This document shows positions 41,001-49,451 of a stretch of 64,000 bases of DNA, in pieces. The translations under genes were made by a program, and so were the position numbers. The DNA lies in contig JBBQXK010000004.1 of assembly GCA_038209775.1 (NCBI GenBank), forward strand, positions 62,001-126,000. The letters are read 5' to 3'. Below the pieces are notes generated by a model. The model saw nothing but the letters and a program-made list of their open reading frames with translations. It was not told the origin of the DNA and made no database searches. Within the stretch, counting starts at the first letter, position 1. The number at the start of each line of letters is the position of its first letter. The DNA comes from JBBQXK01 sp038209775 (GTDB lineage: Bacteria > Pseudomonadota > Alphaproteobacteria > Rhodobacterales > Rhodobacteraceae).

Positions 41001-43529
41001 GTTTTCGCCGACGACGCCATCGAACAGCGGCTTGACCCCGATCATCGCGGCATCGGGCAGCAGCACCTTTTCGGTGCGCCGTTCCACCGGGCGGCCTGAT
41101 CCTTCGGCCACGCGCACGGTGAACCGGGCCTCCAAAGGCCGGTCGGCGTCGCCGGCCTCGGGGACGAGGGCCAGCACGAGGGCGGCACCGGCATCATCCG
41201 TCTGCTCACCACCGAAGGATTCGAGGCGGGCGTCAAAGGGGGTATCTTCGCGGCCAAAGACATAGCCGGGGTATTTCTCCAGCCCCTTGGCGGCGCGCAA
41301 AAGAACCTCGCCCTCGACGGTAAGGTCAGCGCCCGGCGCGCCGAAGAGGTAGCGGGCGTTCACCGCCAGATCGGCCACTTCGCCGGGGCGCAGCGGGGTG
41401 TCGGGCAGGGTCAGGGTAAAGTCGATGCGTTCGGGCAGGAAATCCTCGACCAGGAAATCGGTCGCGGTCAGGGGGGGCGCGTCGGCCTCGGCCAACACCT
41501 CAAGCCGCCACTGGCCACGGGGCGCGCTTTCCGCGATGGGCAGCGCAAAAGCGTAGCCGCCACCCGCATCGGTGATGACCTGACGGGAATATTCCACGCC
41601 ATCGGGGCGCTTGAGGACGGCGGTCAGGGGCAGGCCCGCGATGGCCTCGGCCCGGGGATCGCGCGCAAGGGCGGTGGCGTGGACCGTCTCACCCGCCCGG
41701 TAGGCACCGCGTTCGGTGGTGAGGAACACGTCAACGGGGGGGGCGGGTTCGCGGCCTTCGACGCCACGGTCAGAGAGGTCAAACTCGGGATCGGTCAGGG
41801 GCAGGAAGGCGAGATCGCTGTCGCCCTCTTTCACCACCACCATCGACGGCGACGCCCCACCCGTGCCGCGTGCCAGTCCGGCGGCAAAGGTCACGCGGCC
41901 CGCGTCGTCGGTCACCGCCGTGGCCAGCACTGCGTTGGCGCGGCTGAGAAGTTCCACCGTGACCCCGGGCTTGGCCGCAGCCGTGCCGAGCGAGCGCACG
42001 ATCACATCCAGCCCGTCGACCCCCGACAGCGTGGTGATGCCAAGATCAGAGATCACGAACCACTGCCATGCAGGGGGGAAGTCGTATTCGTCCTTGCCCG
42101 CAACGCTGGCCTTCAGCGCATAGATGCCCGCAGGCAGGCCCGCGAGCGCCGCATCCATCGGCAGGCGGGTGGTGATGTCCTTGTTCACCTGTTGGGTGAC
42201 GGTGGCCGCACCCGACCACAATTCCTCGCCCACACGCTCGCGGAAGTCATCCTCCTGGTAATAGGCCATGGGCGTGCCGAAATAGTCGTTCTGCACGGCG
42301 CGCAGGATGTTGCGGTCGGACACGCGGTAAAGGCGCAGGTCAAGTTCCGTGGCATTCACCGTCTCGACCGGGATCGACGCGCCTGCGGCCTTGGGCAGCA
42401 CATAGGCCCGCCCGGGGAAGCGCACGCCCGCCGCGCGGTCGCGGACGTAAGAGGTGATGGTGACGGCCTTGGCCATTTCCTGTCCGTCCGCCGCAGGCAG
42501 CCCTGCACGGAAGGTCAGCGCATAACGGTTGCCATGCTGCAACCCTTCGACGCACAACTGGCGGTCGCCGGTTTTCTCGACCGTCAGGCCGGCCTCGGGC
42601 AGTTGCAGGAAGGTGCTGTAATCGACGCCCGCGCTGACCAGATCTTCGGAAAACTGCACGCAGACGCGGGGGCGAAGGCTGTCGGCCTGGGTTTCGTTTT
42701 CGGTGATGCGAAAGCCGTACTTGCCGATGGCATCGTCCAGTGCGGTCGCCGTGTCATCCCGCGCCTGCAGGTCCTGCGCCAGACGCAGCGCCTGCACCGT
42801 GTCGCGGCCCCGGCCAACCTGTTCCAGCGCCTGCCCCATCACGACAAGGATCGAGTGGCGTTGCGGCGCCTGCCCGGAACGGAGATAGGCGTTGACGGCG
42901 GCCGACAGCGCCCGGCCCCGGAACAGGGGCGCGTTGTTGTTGTCGCGGCCCGCCGCCAAAAGGTACAGGCGCGCGTAATCCAGCCAGCCGTCAGGATCAT
43001 CGGTCAGGTTCAGTGCCGCACCCACAAATGACGCGGCCCGTGCGGGATCGCCCGCAGCCTCAGCCTCGCGCGCCCACTGGCTGTGCTCCTCGGCGGTGTA
43101 ATTGTCGGTGATGTGCAGCCCGCCCAGCGCCAGCGCCAGCCTGCGCGCGTCGTCAAGATCCGACACCGACACGAAAGCCTCGATTTCCTTGGCCCGGTCG
43201 GTGGCAAGGTCATTAGCCCCCGGCGTGCCGTCAATCACCCGGGCCGAATAGGCGCCCTGATAGAACGTGGCCCCACCCGGCCCCGATTTCAGGAAACACG
43301 CACCCACGCGGCTGTTGAACGTCAGCGCATCGCAGCGCGCGTTCGACAGGCAGGCGGTTTCGCAGGCCTCGATGGTCACATCCAGAAGGTTGGCGATATC
43401 GCCCCCGGCCAGATCGGCATTCTCACTGTAGATCAGCCGCTTGAGGGGCACGACATCCTGCGCAACCGCCGCCCCGGCCAATACCGAAAGGGCAACACCC
43501 AGCGCCGCCGCCATACCAAATCCACGCAT
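38094..43529 (-). CDS. Bacterial alpha-2-macroglobulin with PAN/Apple domain and thioester
   Basis: An 1811-aa exported protein of the YfhM-type alpha-2-macroglobulins. A signal peptide (MRGFGMAAALGVALSVLAGA...) is followed by a Cys-rich PAN/Apple module (ACETACLSNARCDALTFN...GACFLKSG), then repeated macroglobulin beta-domains, and the thioester motif GCTEQ with Cys1370 and Gln1373. The thioester traps attacking proteases covalently in the periplasm. pbpC is next downstream. I chose the ATG at 43529 with a GGAGG just upstream; the open frame to 43595 is not signal-like. It is divergent from the hybrid kinase gene. Confidence 0.93.
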   Translation of the reverse strand: MRGFGMAAALGVALSVLAGAAVAQDVVPLKRLIYSENADLAGGDIANLLDVTIEACETACLSNARCDALTFNSRVGACFLKSGPGGATFYQGAYSARVIDGTPGANDLATDRAKEIEAFVSVSDLDDARRLALALGGLHITDNYTAEEHSQWAREAEAAGDPARAASFVGAALNLTDDPDGWLDYARLYLLAAGRDNNNAPLFRGRALSAAVNAYLRSGQAPQRHSILVVMGQALEQVGRGRDTVQALRLAQDLQARDDTATALDDAIGKYGFRITENETQADSLRPRVCVQFSEDLVSAGVDYSTFLQLPEAGLTVEKTGDRQLCVEGLQHGNRYALTFRAGLPAADGQEMAKAVTITSYVRDRAAGVRFPGRAYVLPKAAGASIPVETVNATELDLRLYRVSDRNILRAVQNDYFGTPMAYYQEDDFRERVGEELWSGAATVTQQVNKDITTRLPMDAALAGLPAGIYALKASVAGKDEYDFPPAWQWFVISDLGITTLSGVDGLDVIVRSLGTAAAKPGVTVELLSRANAVLATAVTDDAGRVTFAAGLARGTGGASPSMVVVKEGDSDLAFLPLTDPEFDLSDRGVEGREPAPPVDVFLTTERGAYRAGETVHATALARDPRAEAIAGLPLTAVLKRPDGVEYSRQVITDAGGGYAFALPIAESAPRGQWRLEVLAEADAPPLTATDFLVEDFLPERIDFTLTLPDTPLRPGEVADLAVNARYLFGAPGADLTVEGEVLLRAAKGLEKYPGYVFGREDTPFDARLESFGGEQTDDAGAALVLALVPEAGDADRPLEARFTVRVAEGSGRPVERRTEKVLLPDAAMIGVKPLFDGVVGENTEARFNLLAIGAGEAPVPMAVKWELTRIETRYQWYQQYGQWNWEPIVSRVAVSEGTADLGDTPVEVAGAVTWGEYELAVSQTQGGSAETTTTFYAGWYAPADVSSTPDTLELSLDKADYKPGDTAMLRVVPRAAGTAMIAVLSNRVIAMQAVEVTAGENLIPVPVTDEWGAGAYVTASVIRPMDVAAGRNPTRALGLAYAKIDPGPRALSATVEVAAESAPRGPLDVAIKVDGITQGDTAYVTIAAVDVGILNLTAFDAPDPQGHYFGQRKLGVGIRDIYGRLIDGLSGVEGQVRSGGDSGSQARLKSNPPTEELVAYFTGPVEVGPDGYARTTFDLPAFNGTVRVMAVAWSAKGVGQAQADVLVRDPVVVTASVPRFMAPGDTSRILLEIVHATGPSGRMSMDVSSAGMTVGDVPSGFDLGDKAKATFAVPLTAGNPGLYTIDVALVTPDGKQLRKTLTIPVQVNDPEIARTTRLELAAGASFTFDADAFAGLQPGTAKATLAVGPIARLNAPGLLASLDRYPYGCTEQITSKALPLIYFDQVAQAMQLKGADNIRLRVEQAVEEVLTNQSAEGAFGLWSPGSGDFWLDAYVTDFLSRARAQGFGVPDQAFRSALDNLRNQVNYQQDFESGGEALAYALMVLAREGAAAIGDLRYYADVKADAFATPIAQAQLGAALASYGDQVRADQMFTRAALKLDFTIEKDQIYRADYGTHTRDVAAVLTLATEAGSNAVDAEVLAAALSSRQGNLSTQEATWMLLASRALVDGPGTNGVTFNGLPPSGPMVQVLAAGLGDPVVVQNGSARAQSVTVTAYGVPDQPEPAGGTGYAITRTYYTMEGEPFDTTAPVPQGTRLVTVLEITPFGRGEARLMVNDPLPAGFEIDNPNLLSGGNTASLDWLQTTNEVAHSEFRQDRFLTAIDRTSNDAFRLAYVVRAVSPGTFHHPAASVEDMYRPDFRAIGETGQLVIE

Positions 43530-43721
43530 TGGAAACCTCCCGGGGAACATGCCTGCAATTGGCGCAGACTGGCACGGGCGGCGGTCCGATGGCAAGGATT
43601 CGGGCAGGCCCGCAGCGGCATGAACGGCTTTGTCACGTTAAGCCTCGCTTCATCTTGTTCGGCCAAGGATGGCGGCTGTCGGGGGTCGCGGCGGTGCCCC
43701 CTTCGGCAGAGGTGCTATCGC

Positions 43722-46277
43722 ATGGACATGATGGAACGGCTGGCAAAGGAACGGCGGTCACGCATGGCCGCCGAACGCCTGCTGGAACAGAAAAGCCGCG
43801 AATTGTTTGCCGCCAATGAAAAACTGGCGCTGCATGCGCGTGGTCTGGCCGTTCAGGTGGTGGAACAGCGCAGCGTCGCGCGCGCGGCCCAGTCCGAGGC
43901 GGCGGAACTGAAGGGCCTGAACTCACGCTTTGTGACCGATCTTGAGGCGGCGCATACAGCGTCGGTCGTGGCGGAACGGCGTCTGCGCGATTCCATCGAC
44001 ACCATCCGCGACGGTTTCGCCGTGTTCGATGCCGAAAGCCGTCTCGTCACCGCCAACCGCGCCTATCTGGCGGCGTTCGAGGGGCATGATGTGGCCCCGG
44101 GCATCACCTATGCCCAGCTTCTGCGGCTGACCGGCGAAACCGGGCTGATCGACATTGGCGGGCGCACCGTCGACCAGTGGGTGGCCGAGATGCTGGCCCG
44201 CTGGGACGCCGACCCCATTCCGCATCAGGTGGTGCAGTTTTCCAGCGGCGTCTGGGTGCGTCTGATGGACCGGCGCGCGCGCGATGGCGGCATGGTCAGC
44301 CTCGCGTTCAACATCACCGACCAGATGCGCATTTATGCAGCGATCGAGGCCATACCGGATGGCTTTGTGCTTTTCGACAGGGATCAGAAGGTCATCATGG
44401 CAAACCAGAAATACAAGGAAACGGCGCCCGGTTTCGGGCATGTGATCGAGCCCGGGGTGACGCTGGAGACGATCCTGCGCACGGGTCTGTCGATCAACGC
44501 CTATGAGGCGGCGCTGGGGCGGGAAGAGGAATGGCTGGCCGAACGTCTGGCGCATCACGACAACGCCGACGGCGAGATGACAACCCGCCTGTCCGATGGC
44601 CGCTGGCTCAAGTTCATCGACCGGCCGACGCCCGACGGTGGCCGGGTGGGCCTGCGGGTGGACATCTCGGATGAGCGCCATCAGCAAGAGGCACTGACCG
44701 CCGCAAGGCTGGCGGCCGAGGCCGCGAACCGCGCCAAGTCGGCCTTCCTTGCCAACATGAGCCACGAGATCCGCACGCCGATGAACGGCGTGGTCGGCAT
44801 GGCGGAGTTGTTGTGCGACACCGCCCTGACCGAGGAACAGCGCCTGTTCGCGGAAACCATCCGGTCTTCGGGTGAGGCGCTTCTGGTCATCATCAACGAC
44901 ATCCTCGACTACTCCAAGATCGAGGCGGAACGTCTGACGCTGCACCCCGAACCCTTCGATCTGGAACGCACCATCCACGAGGTGGCGATGCTGTTGCAGC
45001 CCAAGGCGCGCAGCAAGGGCATCGACATCATCATCGATTTCGACATGTTCATGCCCACCCGCTATGTCGGCGATCCGGGGCGGTTGCGGCAGGTGCTGAC
45101 CAACCTTGTCGGCAATGCGGTCAAGTTCACCGATACGGGGCATGTCCTCATTCGCGTCGTGGGCCTTGAAACCGACCCCGGCCACCAGCAGTTGCATGTG
45201 ACGGTCGAGGATACCGGCATCGGCATCCCGGCGGACCAGCTTGACCTGATCTTTGGCGAGTTCAACCAGGTCGAGAACGCCTCGAACCGCAAGTTTGAGG
45301 GCGCGGGTCTGGGCCTTGCCATCACCCAGCGCCTGATCGAGCGGATGGAGGGCGCGGTCTGGGTCGACAGTGAGCTTGGTCGCGGGTCGTGCTTTGGGTT
45401 CCGCCTGTCACTGCCGGTCGCGGAAGAGGATGCGACGGTGCGCCTGCCCGTCACGCTGACGCGGGCGCTGGTGGTGGATGACCAGTTCATCAACCGCACT
45501 ATCCTTGAGCGTCAGTTGAAAACCTGCGGCATGTCGGCGGTGCTGTGCCGGTCGGGCGCCGATGCGCTGGCGACGCTGGCGCAGGATGCAGGCTTTGACG
45601 TGGTGCTGACCGACCACGACATGCCCGACATGAACGGCCTTGCGTTGGCCGAGGCGGTCCGCGCGGGCGGCTGGGGGATGCCCATCGTGCTGTTGTCGTC
45701 GAACCCGGCGGCGGCACGCGAAGGGCCGGGGTCGGCGCATCTGGCGGCCATCCTGCAAAAGCCGCTCCTGCGGTCGGAACTCTACCGACGCCTGCAATCG
45801 CTGTCGGTGCCCGCCCCGGAACCCGCCGCGCTGCCCGCCCCGCCGCCCGCCGGACAACGCCGGATGCGTGTGCTGGCCGCCGAGGACAACCGCACCAACC
45901 AGCTGGTATTCCGCAAGATGGTCAAGGATTATGCGATCGACCTTACCTTTGCCAACAACGGGCGCGAGGCGGTCGATCTGTGGCACAGCCTGAACCCCGA
46001 CCTCATCTTCATGGACATCTCGATGCCCGAAATGGACGGCCGCGACGCCGCCCGCGCCATCCGCCGCGCCGAGGGCGGCACCGGTCGCCATGTGCCCATC
46101 GTGGCCCTGACCGCGCATGCGATGGACGGCGACGCCGAAGGCATCCTAGCGGCCGGCATCGACCGCTACATGACCAAACCGCTGCGCAAGTCGGTCATCG
46201 CTGATGTCATGACGGAATTCTGCCCTGCCGGGGCGTTGCCGATCCACACCGAAATGCCCGCCGAAGATGTGGCGTGA
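43722..46277 (+). CDS. Hybrid sensor histidine kinase with two receiver domains
   Basis: An 851-aa soluble kinase with no membrane helices. The order is an N-terminal coiled coil (about 1-85), two PAS-like sensor domains (TIRDGFAVFDAESRLVTANR and AIPDGFVLFDRDQKVIMANQ), the HisKA box NMSHEIRTPMNG with His348, HATPase (FNQVENASNRKFEGAGLGLA), receiver 1 with Asp631 (LTDHDMPDMNG) and receiver 2 with Asp765 (FMDISMPEMDG). It resembles cytosolic hybrid kinases of phosphorelays. No partner regulator is adjacent. I chose ATG 43722; an upstream open frame is antisense to the divergent gene. Confidence 0.9.
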   Translation: MDMMERLAKERRSRMAAERLLEQKSRELFAANEKLALHARGLAVQVVEQRSVARAAQSEAAELKGLNSRFVTDLEAAHTASVVAERRLRDSIDTIRDGFAVFDAESRLVTANRAYLAAFEGHDVAPGITYAQLLRLTGETGLIDIGGRTVDQWVAEMLARWDADPIPHQVVQFSSGVWVRLMDRRARDGGMVSLAFNITDQMRIYAAIEAIPDGFVLFDRDQKVIMANQKYKETAPGFGHVIEPGVTLETILRTGLSINAYEAALGREEEWLAERLAHHDNADGEMTTRLSDGRWLKFIDRPTPDGGRVGLRVDISDERHQQEALTAARLAAEAANRAKSAFLANMSHEIRTPMNGVVGMAELLCDTALTEEQRLFAETIRSSGEALLVIINDILDYSKIEAERLTLHPEPFDLERTIHEVAMLLQPKARSKGIDIIIDFDMFMPTRYVGDPGRLRQVLTNLVGNAVKFTDTGHVLIRVVGLETDPGHQQLHVTVEDTGIGIPADQLDLIFGEFNQVENASNRKFEGAGLGLAITQRLIERMEGAVWVDSELGRGSCFGFRLSLPVAEEDATVRLPVTLTRALVVDDQFINRTILERQLKTCGMSAVLCRSGADALATLAQDAGFDVVLTDHDMPDMNGLALAEAVRAGGWGMPIVLLSSNPAAAREGPGSAHLAAILQKPLLRSELYRRLQSLSVPAPEPAALPAPPPAGQRRMRVLAAEDNRTNQLVFRKMVKDYAIDLTFANNGREAVDLWHSLNPDLIFMDISMPEMDGRDAARAIRRAEGGTGRHVPIVALTAHAMDGDAEGILAAGIDRYMTKPLRKSVIADVMTEFCPAGALPIHTEMPAEDVA

Positions 46278-46385
46278 CGGTTGATGCGTCCACAGCCGCA
46301 CGCAGGCCAAGCGCCGGGCAAAACGCGCCCGGTGCCGCCGGTCGTAGTGGGGCCCGGGACAAACCGAATGCCCGACGTGCCCTTG

Positions 46386-46439
46386 CCGCTTCACCTTGCC
46401 CAAATACTCCGGGGGTCCGGGGGCTGGCCCCCGGTCCGG
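46386..46439 (-). repeat. Hairpin-plus-tail repeat element, copy 5 (convergent terminator)
   Basis: On the minus strand the stem CCGGGGG-CCAG-CCCCCGG (46417-46434) is followed by ACCCCCGGAGTATTTGGGCA and AGGTGAAGCGG. It separates the convergent kinase and RNase T2 genes and is oriented to end the RNase T2 transcript. Confidence 0.7.
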
Positions 46440-46449
46440 CACCGGCCAC

Positions 46450-47094
46450 TCAGCGCAGCGGCAACAGCACCGCGTCCTCCAGCCGACAGTCCCGCAGCGC
46501 ATCCGCCCCACAGCGCCGGGGGCCAAGGTCGCGGGTCAGGCAGATGCGCACCTCTTCGATCATCCCCTGACGGCAGGTCACGGTAATCATGTCGGGTGCG
46601 AGCCCCGGATTGGCCTCGATGAAGGCACCCTCGACCACCGATGCCGGCACCTGCAGGCGGCGGTTGACCTGCGCGAACACCGCCGGAATGCGGATGCCGT
46701 CGCGCACCCGCCGCGCCTTGGCGTAGAAGTCACGCGCGGGCAGGCCGGAACAGCGCCCGTGCTTTTTCCACTGATAGAACGCGGCACCTGCGCCGCCGAA
46801 CACATCTGCCACCGCCGCCGTCTCGCCCCGCGAGGGGTCACGTTCGGCGGTGCGGCAGTACGACGGCCAGCCTTCCTCGTCCTGCGGCCAGAGGCCGTGC
46901 AGCACGAAGGTGATCCCGCGCCCCGCATCGCATTGCGGCTCGCGCCGCGCGGCCCCTTCCAGATCGCACCAGGTGGCCGACCATGACAGGGCTGCGACGT
47001 AGTAATCGAAATCCCCGGCCCGCTCGCCTTCGGCGTGGGCGGGCAGGGCCAGCATGGCCAAAACCGCCGCCCGCAGAACGTCCAACACCCGCAC
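46450..47094 (-). CDS. Ribonuclease T2 family, exported
   Basis: A 214-aa secreted RNase. The two catalytic segments are FVLHGLWPQ (His66) and WKKHGRCSG (His112), with paired cysteines around. The N-terminus (VRVLDVLRAAVLAMLALPAHA) is a signal peptide, so it acts in the periplasm or outside, cutting RNA to 3' nucleotides via 2',3'-cyclic intermediates. No ATG fits; I chose the GTG at 47094, with another GTG at 47088 equally possible. The frame is open much further upstream, but that stretch is not coding-like. Confidence 0.85.
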   Translation of the reverse strand: MRVLDVLRAAVLAMLALPAHAEGERAGDFDYYVAALSWSATWCDLEGAARREPQCDAGRGITFVLHGLWPQDEEGWPSYCRTAERDPSRGETAAVADVFGGAGAAFYQWKKHGRCSGLPARDFYAKARRVRDGIRIPAVFAQVNRRLQVPASVVEGAFIEANPGLAPDMITVTCRQGMIEEVRICLTRDLGPRRCGADALRDCRLEDAVLLPLR

Positions 47095-47500
47095 CCTGAC
47101 CCCCGCCCGCTGTTTGCCGGGATCAGACCCGAAGCGCCGCCGCCGGGCAAGTCCCGTCTGGTGCGGGATGGCCCTTTGCGGCATCGCAGCGATTGACCCG
47201 AGCGCTGCCGCGGCGTTTTCATGAAATGCCGGGCTTACTTCGTTGAAAAAACCGGTTTCCGACAGGCCGCGAGGATCGCGCGCCCTGTCGCGGTTCCGGC
47301 AAGCCCCATCCTGCGTAGGCGCGGTGCCCTGGCCTTGTCCGATGTCCGCATCGCCTTCATCCTGATCTGCATCTGCGATCTGGCGGGTCACGCCCGTGGT
47401 CAACGAGGTGGCGGGCGGCAAATTCCTGCGTATTCAAAACGCGAAACGCGTACCCAGGCCACCAAGTTGAGCCAACGAGGCCCCGGCCAGCAATCGGGTC

Positions 47501-47529
47501 TTTTCAAGCGCGCGATTCCGGCCTATACC
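47501..47529 (+). promoter_or_regulatory. Possible trcR promoter
   Basis: TTTTCA and TATACC hexamers are separated by 17 bp, placing a start near 47536 and an 85-nt leader before trcR. Each hexamer matches four of six consensus bases. Weak evidence. Confidence 0.3.
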
Positions 47530-47558
47530 GCCTGCGATTTCCCCGAAATCGCGGACCT

Positions 47559-47576
47559 TGCAGAACGACTTCTGCA
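47559..47576 (+). promoter_or_regulatory. Inverted repeat in the trcR leader
   Basis: TGCAGAA-CGAC-TTCTGCA is a perfect 7-bp inverted repeat ending 44 bp before the trcR ATG. It could be an operator or an RNA hairpin. It does not match the Rhodobacteraceae LexA site that I know. Confidence 0.45.
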
Positions 47577-47620
47577 GCCGATTTGACGGCCCGGGGAAGA
47601 TATGTGAACGGAGACCGCCG

Positions 47621-48385
47621 ATGAACAAGCCCCTGATGGCCAAGGCCACCGCCGTTTGGCTGGTGGACAACACCACCCTGAACTTTCGCCAGATCGCCGA
47701 GTTTTGCGGCCTGCACGAATTGGAGGTGCAGGGCATCGCCGATGGTGATGTGGCGACCGGGGTCAAGGGGTTTGATCCCGTGGCCAACAACCAGCTTGAG
47801 CCGATCGAGATCACGCGCGGTCAGGATGACCCGGCGTACCACCTGCGGCTGAAGTTCAACGCGTCCGCCGTGGGTGAGGAAAAGCGGCGCGGGCCGCGCT
47901 ATACCCCCCTGTCGAAGCGTCAGGACCGGCCGGCGGCGATCCTGTGGCTGGTCAAGTTCCACCCCGAGCTGACCGATGGCGCGGTGGGCAAGCTGGTCGG
48001 CACGACCAAGCCCACGATCCAGTCGATCCGCAGCCGCAGCCACTGGAACATCAGCCAGATCACCCCCATCGACCCCGTCGCCCTTGGCCTGTGCCGCCAG
48101 TCCGAGCTTGACGCCGCCGTACAGGTCGCAGCGCGCAAGAAGGCCGCCGAGGGCAAGGTCATGTCGGATGACGAACGGCGCAAGCTGGTGTCGACCGAGC
48201 AGAGCCTTGGCATGGCCCCCGAGGCGCGCATCCCGGGCGTGATGGCCGGGCTGGAGCAGTTCGCGGCCACGGCCGAGCCGGAAAAGAAGGCGGCAGATTA
48301 TTCGGACGCCGACAGCTTCTTCAACCTGCCCGAAGATGATGATGACGAGGACGAGGACGAGGATGACGACGGCGTTGCACGCTGA
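47621..48385 (+). CDS. trcR: Cell cycle transcriptional regulator TrcR (DUF1013)
   Basis: A 254-aa protein of the DUF1013 family confined to alphaproteobacteria. It has an N-terminal helix-turn-helix-like region (LNFRQIAEFCGLHELEVQGIADG) and the conserved core RGPRYTPLSKRQDRPAAILWLVKFHPELTD, followed by KLVGTTKPTIQSIRSRSHWN, ending in a run of acidic residues (DDDDEDEDEDDD). In Caulobacter TrcR associates with RNA polymerase and affects cell-cycle genes. I chose the ATG at 47621 with GGAG upstream. Confidence 0.92.
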   Translation: MNKPLMAKATAVWLVDNTTLNFRQIAEFCGLHELEVQGIADGDVATGVKGFDPVANNQLEPIEITRGQDDPAYHLRLKFNASAVGEEKRRGPRYTPLSKRQDRPAAILWLVKFHPELTDGAVGKLVGTTKPTIQSIRSRSHWNISQITPIDPVALGLCRQSELDAAVQVAARKKAAEGKVMSDDERRKLVSTEQSLGMAPEARIPGVMAGLEQFAATAEPEKKAADYSDADSFFNLPEDDDDEDEDEDDDGVAR

Positions 48386-48493
48386 GGTGATCGGCGGATC
48401 GCCACCTGTGGTGGTGGCCTGCCTGCGTTGTGTCTGGCCATGATGCGGCACAGCCGGTAGAAACCCTGCAAAAGGTGATCGCCGCGATCCCTG

Positions 48494-48835
48494 ATGCCGA
48501 GGATACCTACAGCCATGCAACCCGTTCCCGTGACCGCCCGTGTCAGCCTGTTTGCAGGGATCGCAGCACTGGTATTGGCCATCGGCGGCGTCCTGGTGAC
48601 ACAGCTTGTCGACCCCGCGACGACGGTGCGGCTTTTGGGCATCCTTGTCTGGGTGGTCGGCGTGCTGGCCGTAGCGGGGCTGGTGATGGGCCTTTTGTCC
48701 GGTCTGAAAGGGCCGGGGCGCAGCGGGGCGCTGGTGTCGGTGGTGACACTGGTATTGCTGGGGCTGTTTCTGGGTTACAGCGGATTTGGCGACGCGCAGC
48801 CGGGTGGACCGGCCCCCGTTACCACGGGCGGCTGA
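48494..48835 (+). CDS. Small membrane protein of unknown function
   Basis: A 113-aa protein with about three transmembrane helices (SLFAGIAALVLAIGGVLVTQ, LLGILVWVVGVLAVAGLVMG and LVSVVTLVLLGLFLGYSGFG) and a Pro/Gly-rich tail. No family recognised. An ATG at 48515 is an alternative start without the first seven residues; neither has a clear Shine-Dalgarno. It lies 108 bp after trcR. Confidence 0.6.
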   Translation: MPRIPTAMQPVPVTARVSLFAGIAALVLAIGGVLVTQLVDPATTVRLLGILVWVVGVLAVAGLVMGLLSGLKGPGRSGALVSVVTLVLLGLFLGYSGFGDAQPGGPAPVTTGG

Positions 48836-48841
48836 CGCAAA

Positions 48842-48868
48842 GGGGGCGCGAAACCTCGCACCCCCCGT
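48842..48868. terminator. Terminator between convergent genes
   Basis: GGGGG-C-GCG, loop AAACCT, CGC-A-CCCCC forms a stem with one mismatch, followed on the plus strand by CGTTTT. It sits in the 54-bp gap between the small membrane protein gene and the minus-strand gene at 48890. Confidence 0.6.
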
Positions 48869-48889
48869 TTTGGTTATCCGTGACCGGGT

Positions 48890-49396
48890 TCAGCTTACGT
48901 CCAGCTTGCCGTCGCCGCGCGCCCGCATCATCCAGGTGGTCGAACCGGCCTTGAACACGGTCGATACCGATGCCGTCACGAGCAGCGGCACCGACCCGAT
49001 GACCGCCTTGGCCGAACCGACGTTGGTGGGGTTGCCCTTGACCGTCGCGTTCACGTTGCCGGTATAGCCCCAGAGCGCGGTCGCAGATTTGGCATAGACG
49101 GTAAAGTTGTTGACGAAGAGGGCGCCCTTCACCTTGTCCGATGTGCCATTGTAATCAAAGCTGTAGACCAGCTCGATCTCGACGCAGTCGATCCCGTAGA
49201 GGTTCGTGATCTTGTAGGGCCAGGATCCGGTTTTGGTCTTCCAGCCCGACAGTTCGGTGAACTTCAGATTCTCCGGCACCGCCGAGCAAAAGCTTGACGC
49301 GGCGCCCGACACGGCCCTGTTGTCCTTGACGATGTCCCACGCGGTCTTGCCCGCGTTGACGATGGCGCCGATCATGTCGGCAGAGGCATCACCCAT
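48890..49396 (-). CDS. Unknown protein, predicted beta-rich, lower-GC gene
   Basis: A 168-aa protein without signal peptide. After an N-terminal helix (GAIVNAGKTAWDIVKDNRAV) the rest is rich in Ser, Thr, Val, Gly and aromatics (VEIELVYSFDYNG, NNFTVYAKSATALWGYTGNV, LVTASVSTVFKAGSTTW), suggesting a beta-sandwich. Two cysteines. GC content by eye is clearly below its neighbours. A GGAG lies seven bases before the ATG. I do not recognise a family. It follows the lysine-rich small gene by 55 bp on the same strand, and the two may work together. Confidence 0.75.
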   Translation of the reverse strand: MGDASADMIGAIVNAGKTAWDIVKDNRAVSGAASSFCSAVPENLKFTELSGWKTKTGSWPYKITNLYGIDCVEIELVYSFDYNGTSDKVKGALFVNNFTVYAKSATALWGYTGNVNATVKGNPTNVGSAKAVIGSVPLLVTASVSTVFKAGSTTWMMRARGDGKLDVS

Positions 49397-49451
49397 TCTT
49401 GTCTCCGATCAATCAATCAATGTCTGAATTTACGAAACCACGTGCCACGGC

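Larger units (their letters stand above)
47095..47620. other. 526-bp divergent gap between RNase T2 and trcR
   Basis: No credible gene is seen on either strand. It must hold promoters for both genes. Visible elements are a 10-bp palindrome AAACCGGTTT (47249-47258), a weak sigma-70-like promoter for trcR and an inverted repeat in the trcR leader, listed separately. A GATTC methylation-type site (GANTC) lies at about 47514. Confidence 0.6.

Noticed and set aside
47221..47586. A 121-codon plus-strand frame in the gap before trcR
   Set aside because: No Shine-Dalgarno, basic random composition, no similarity recognised.
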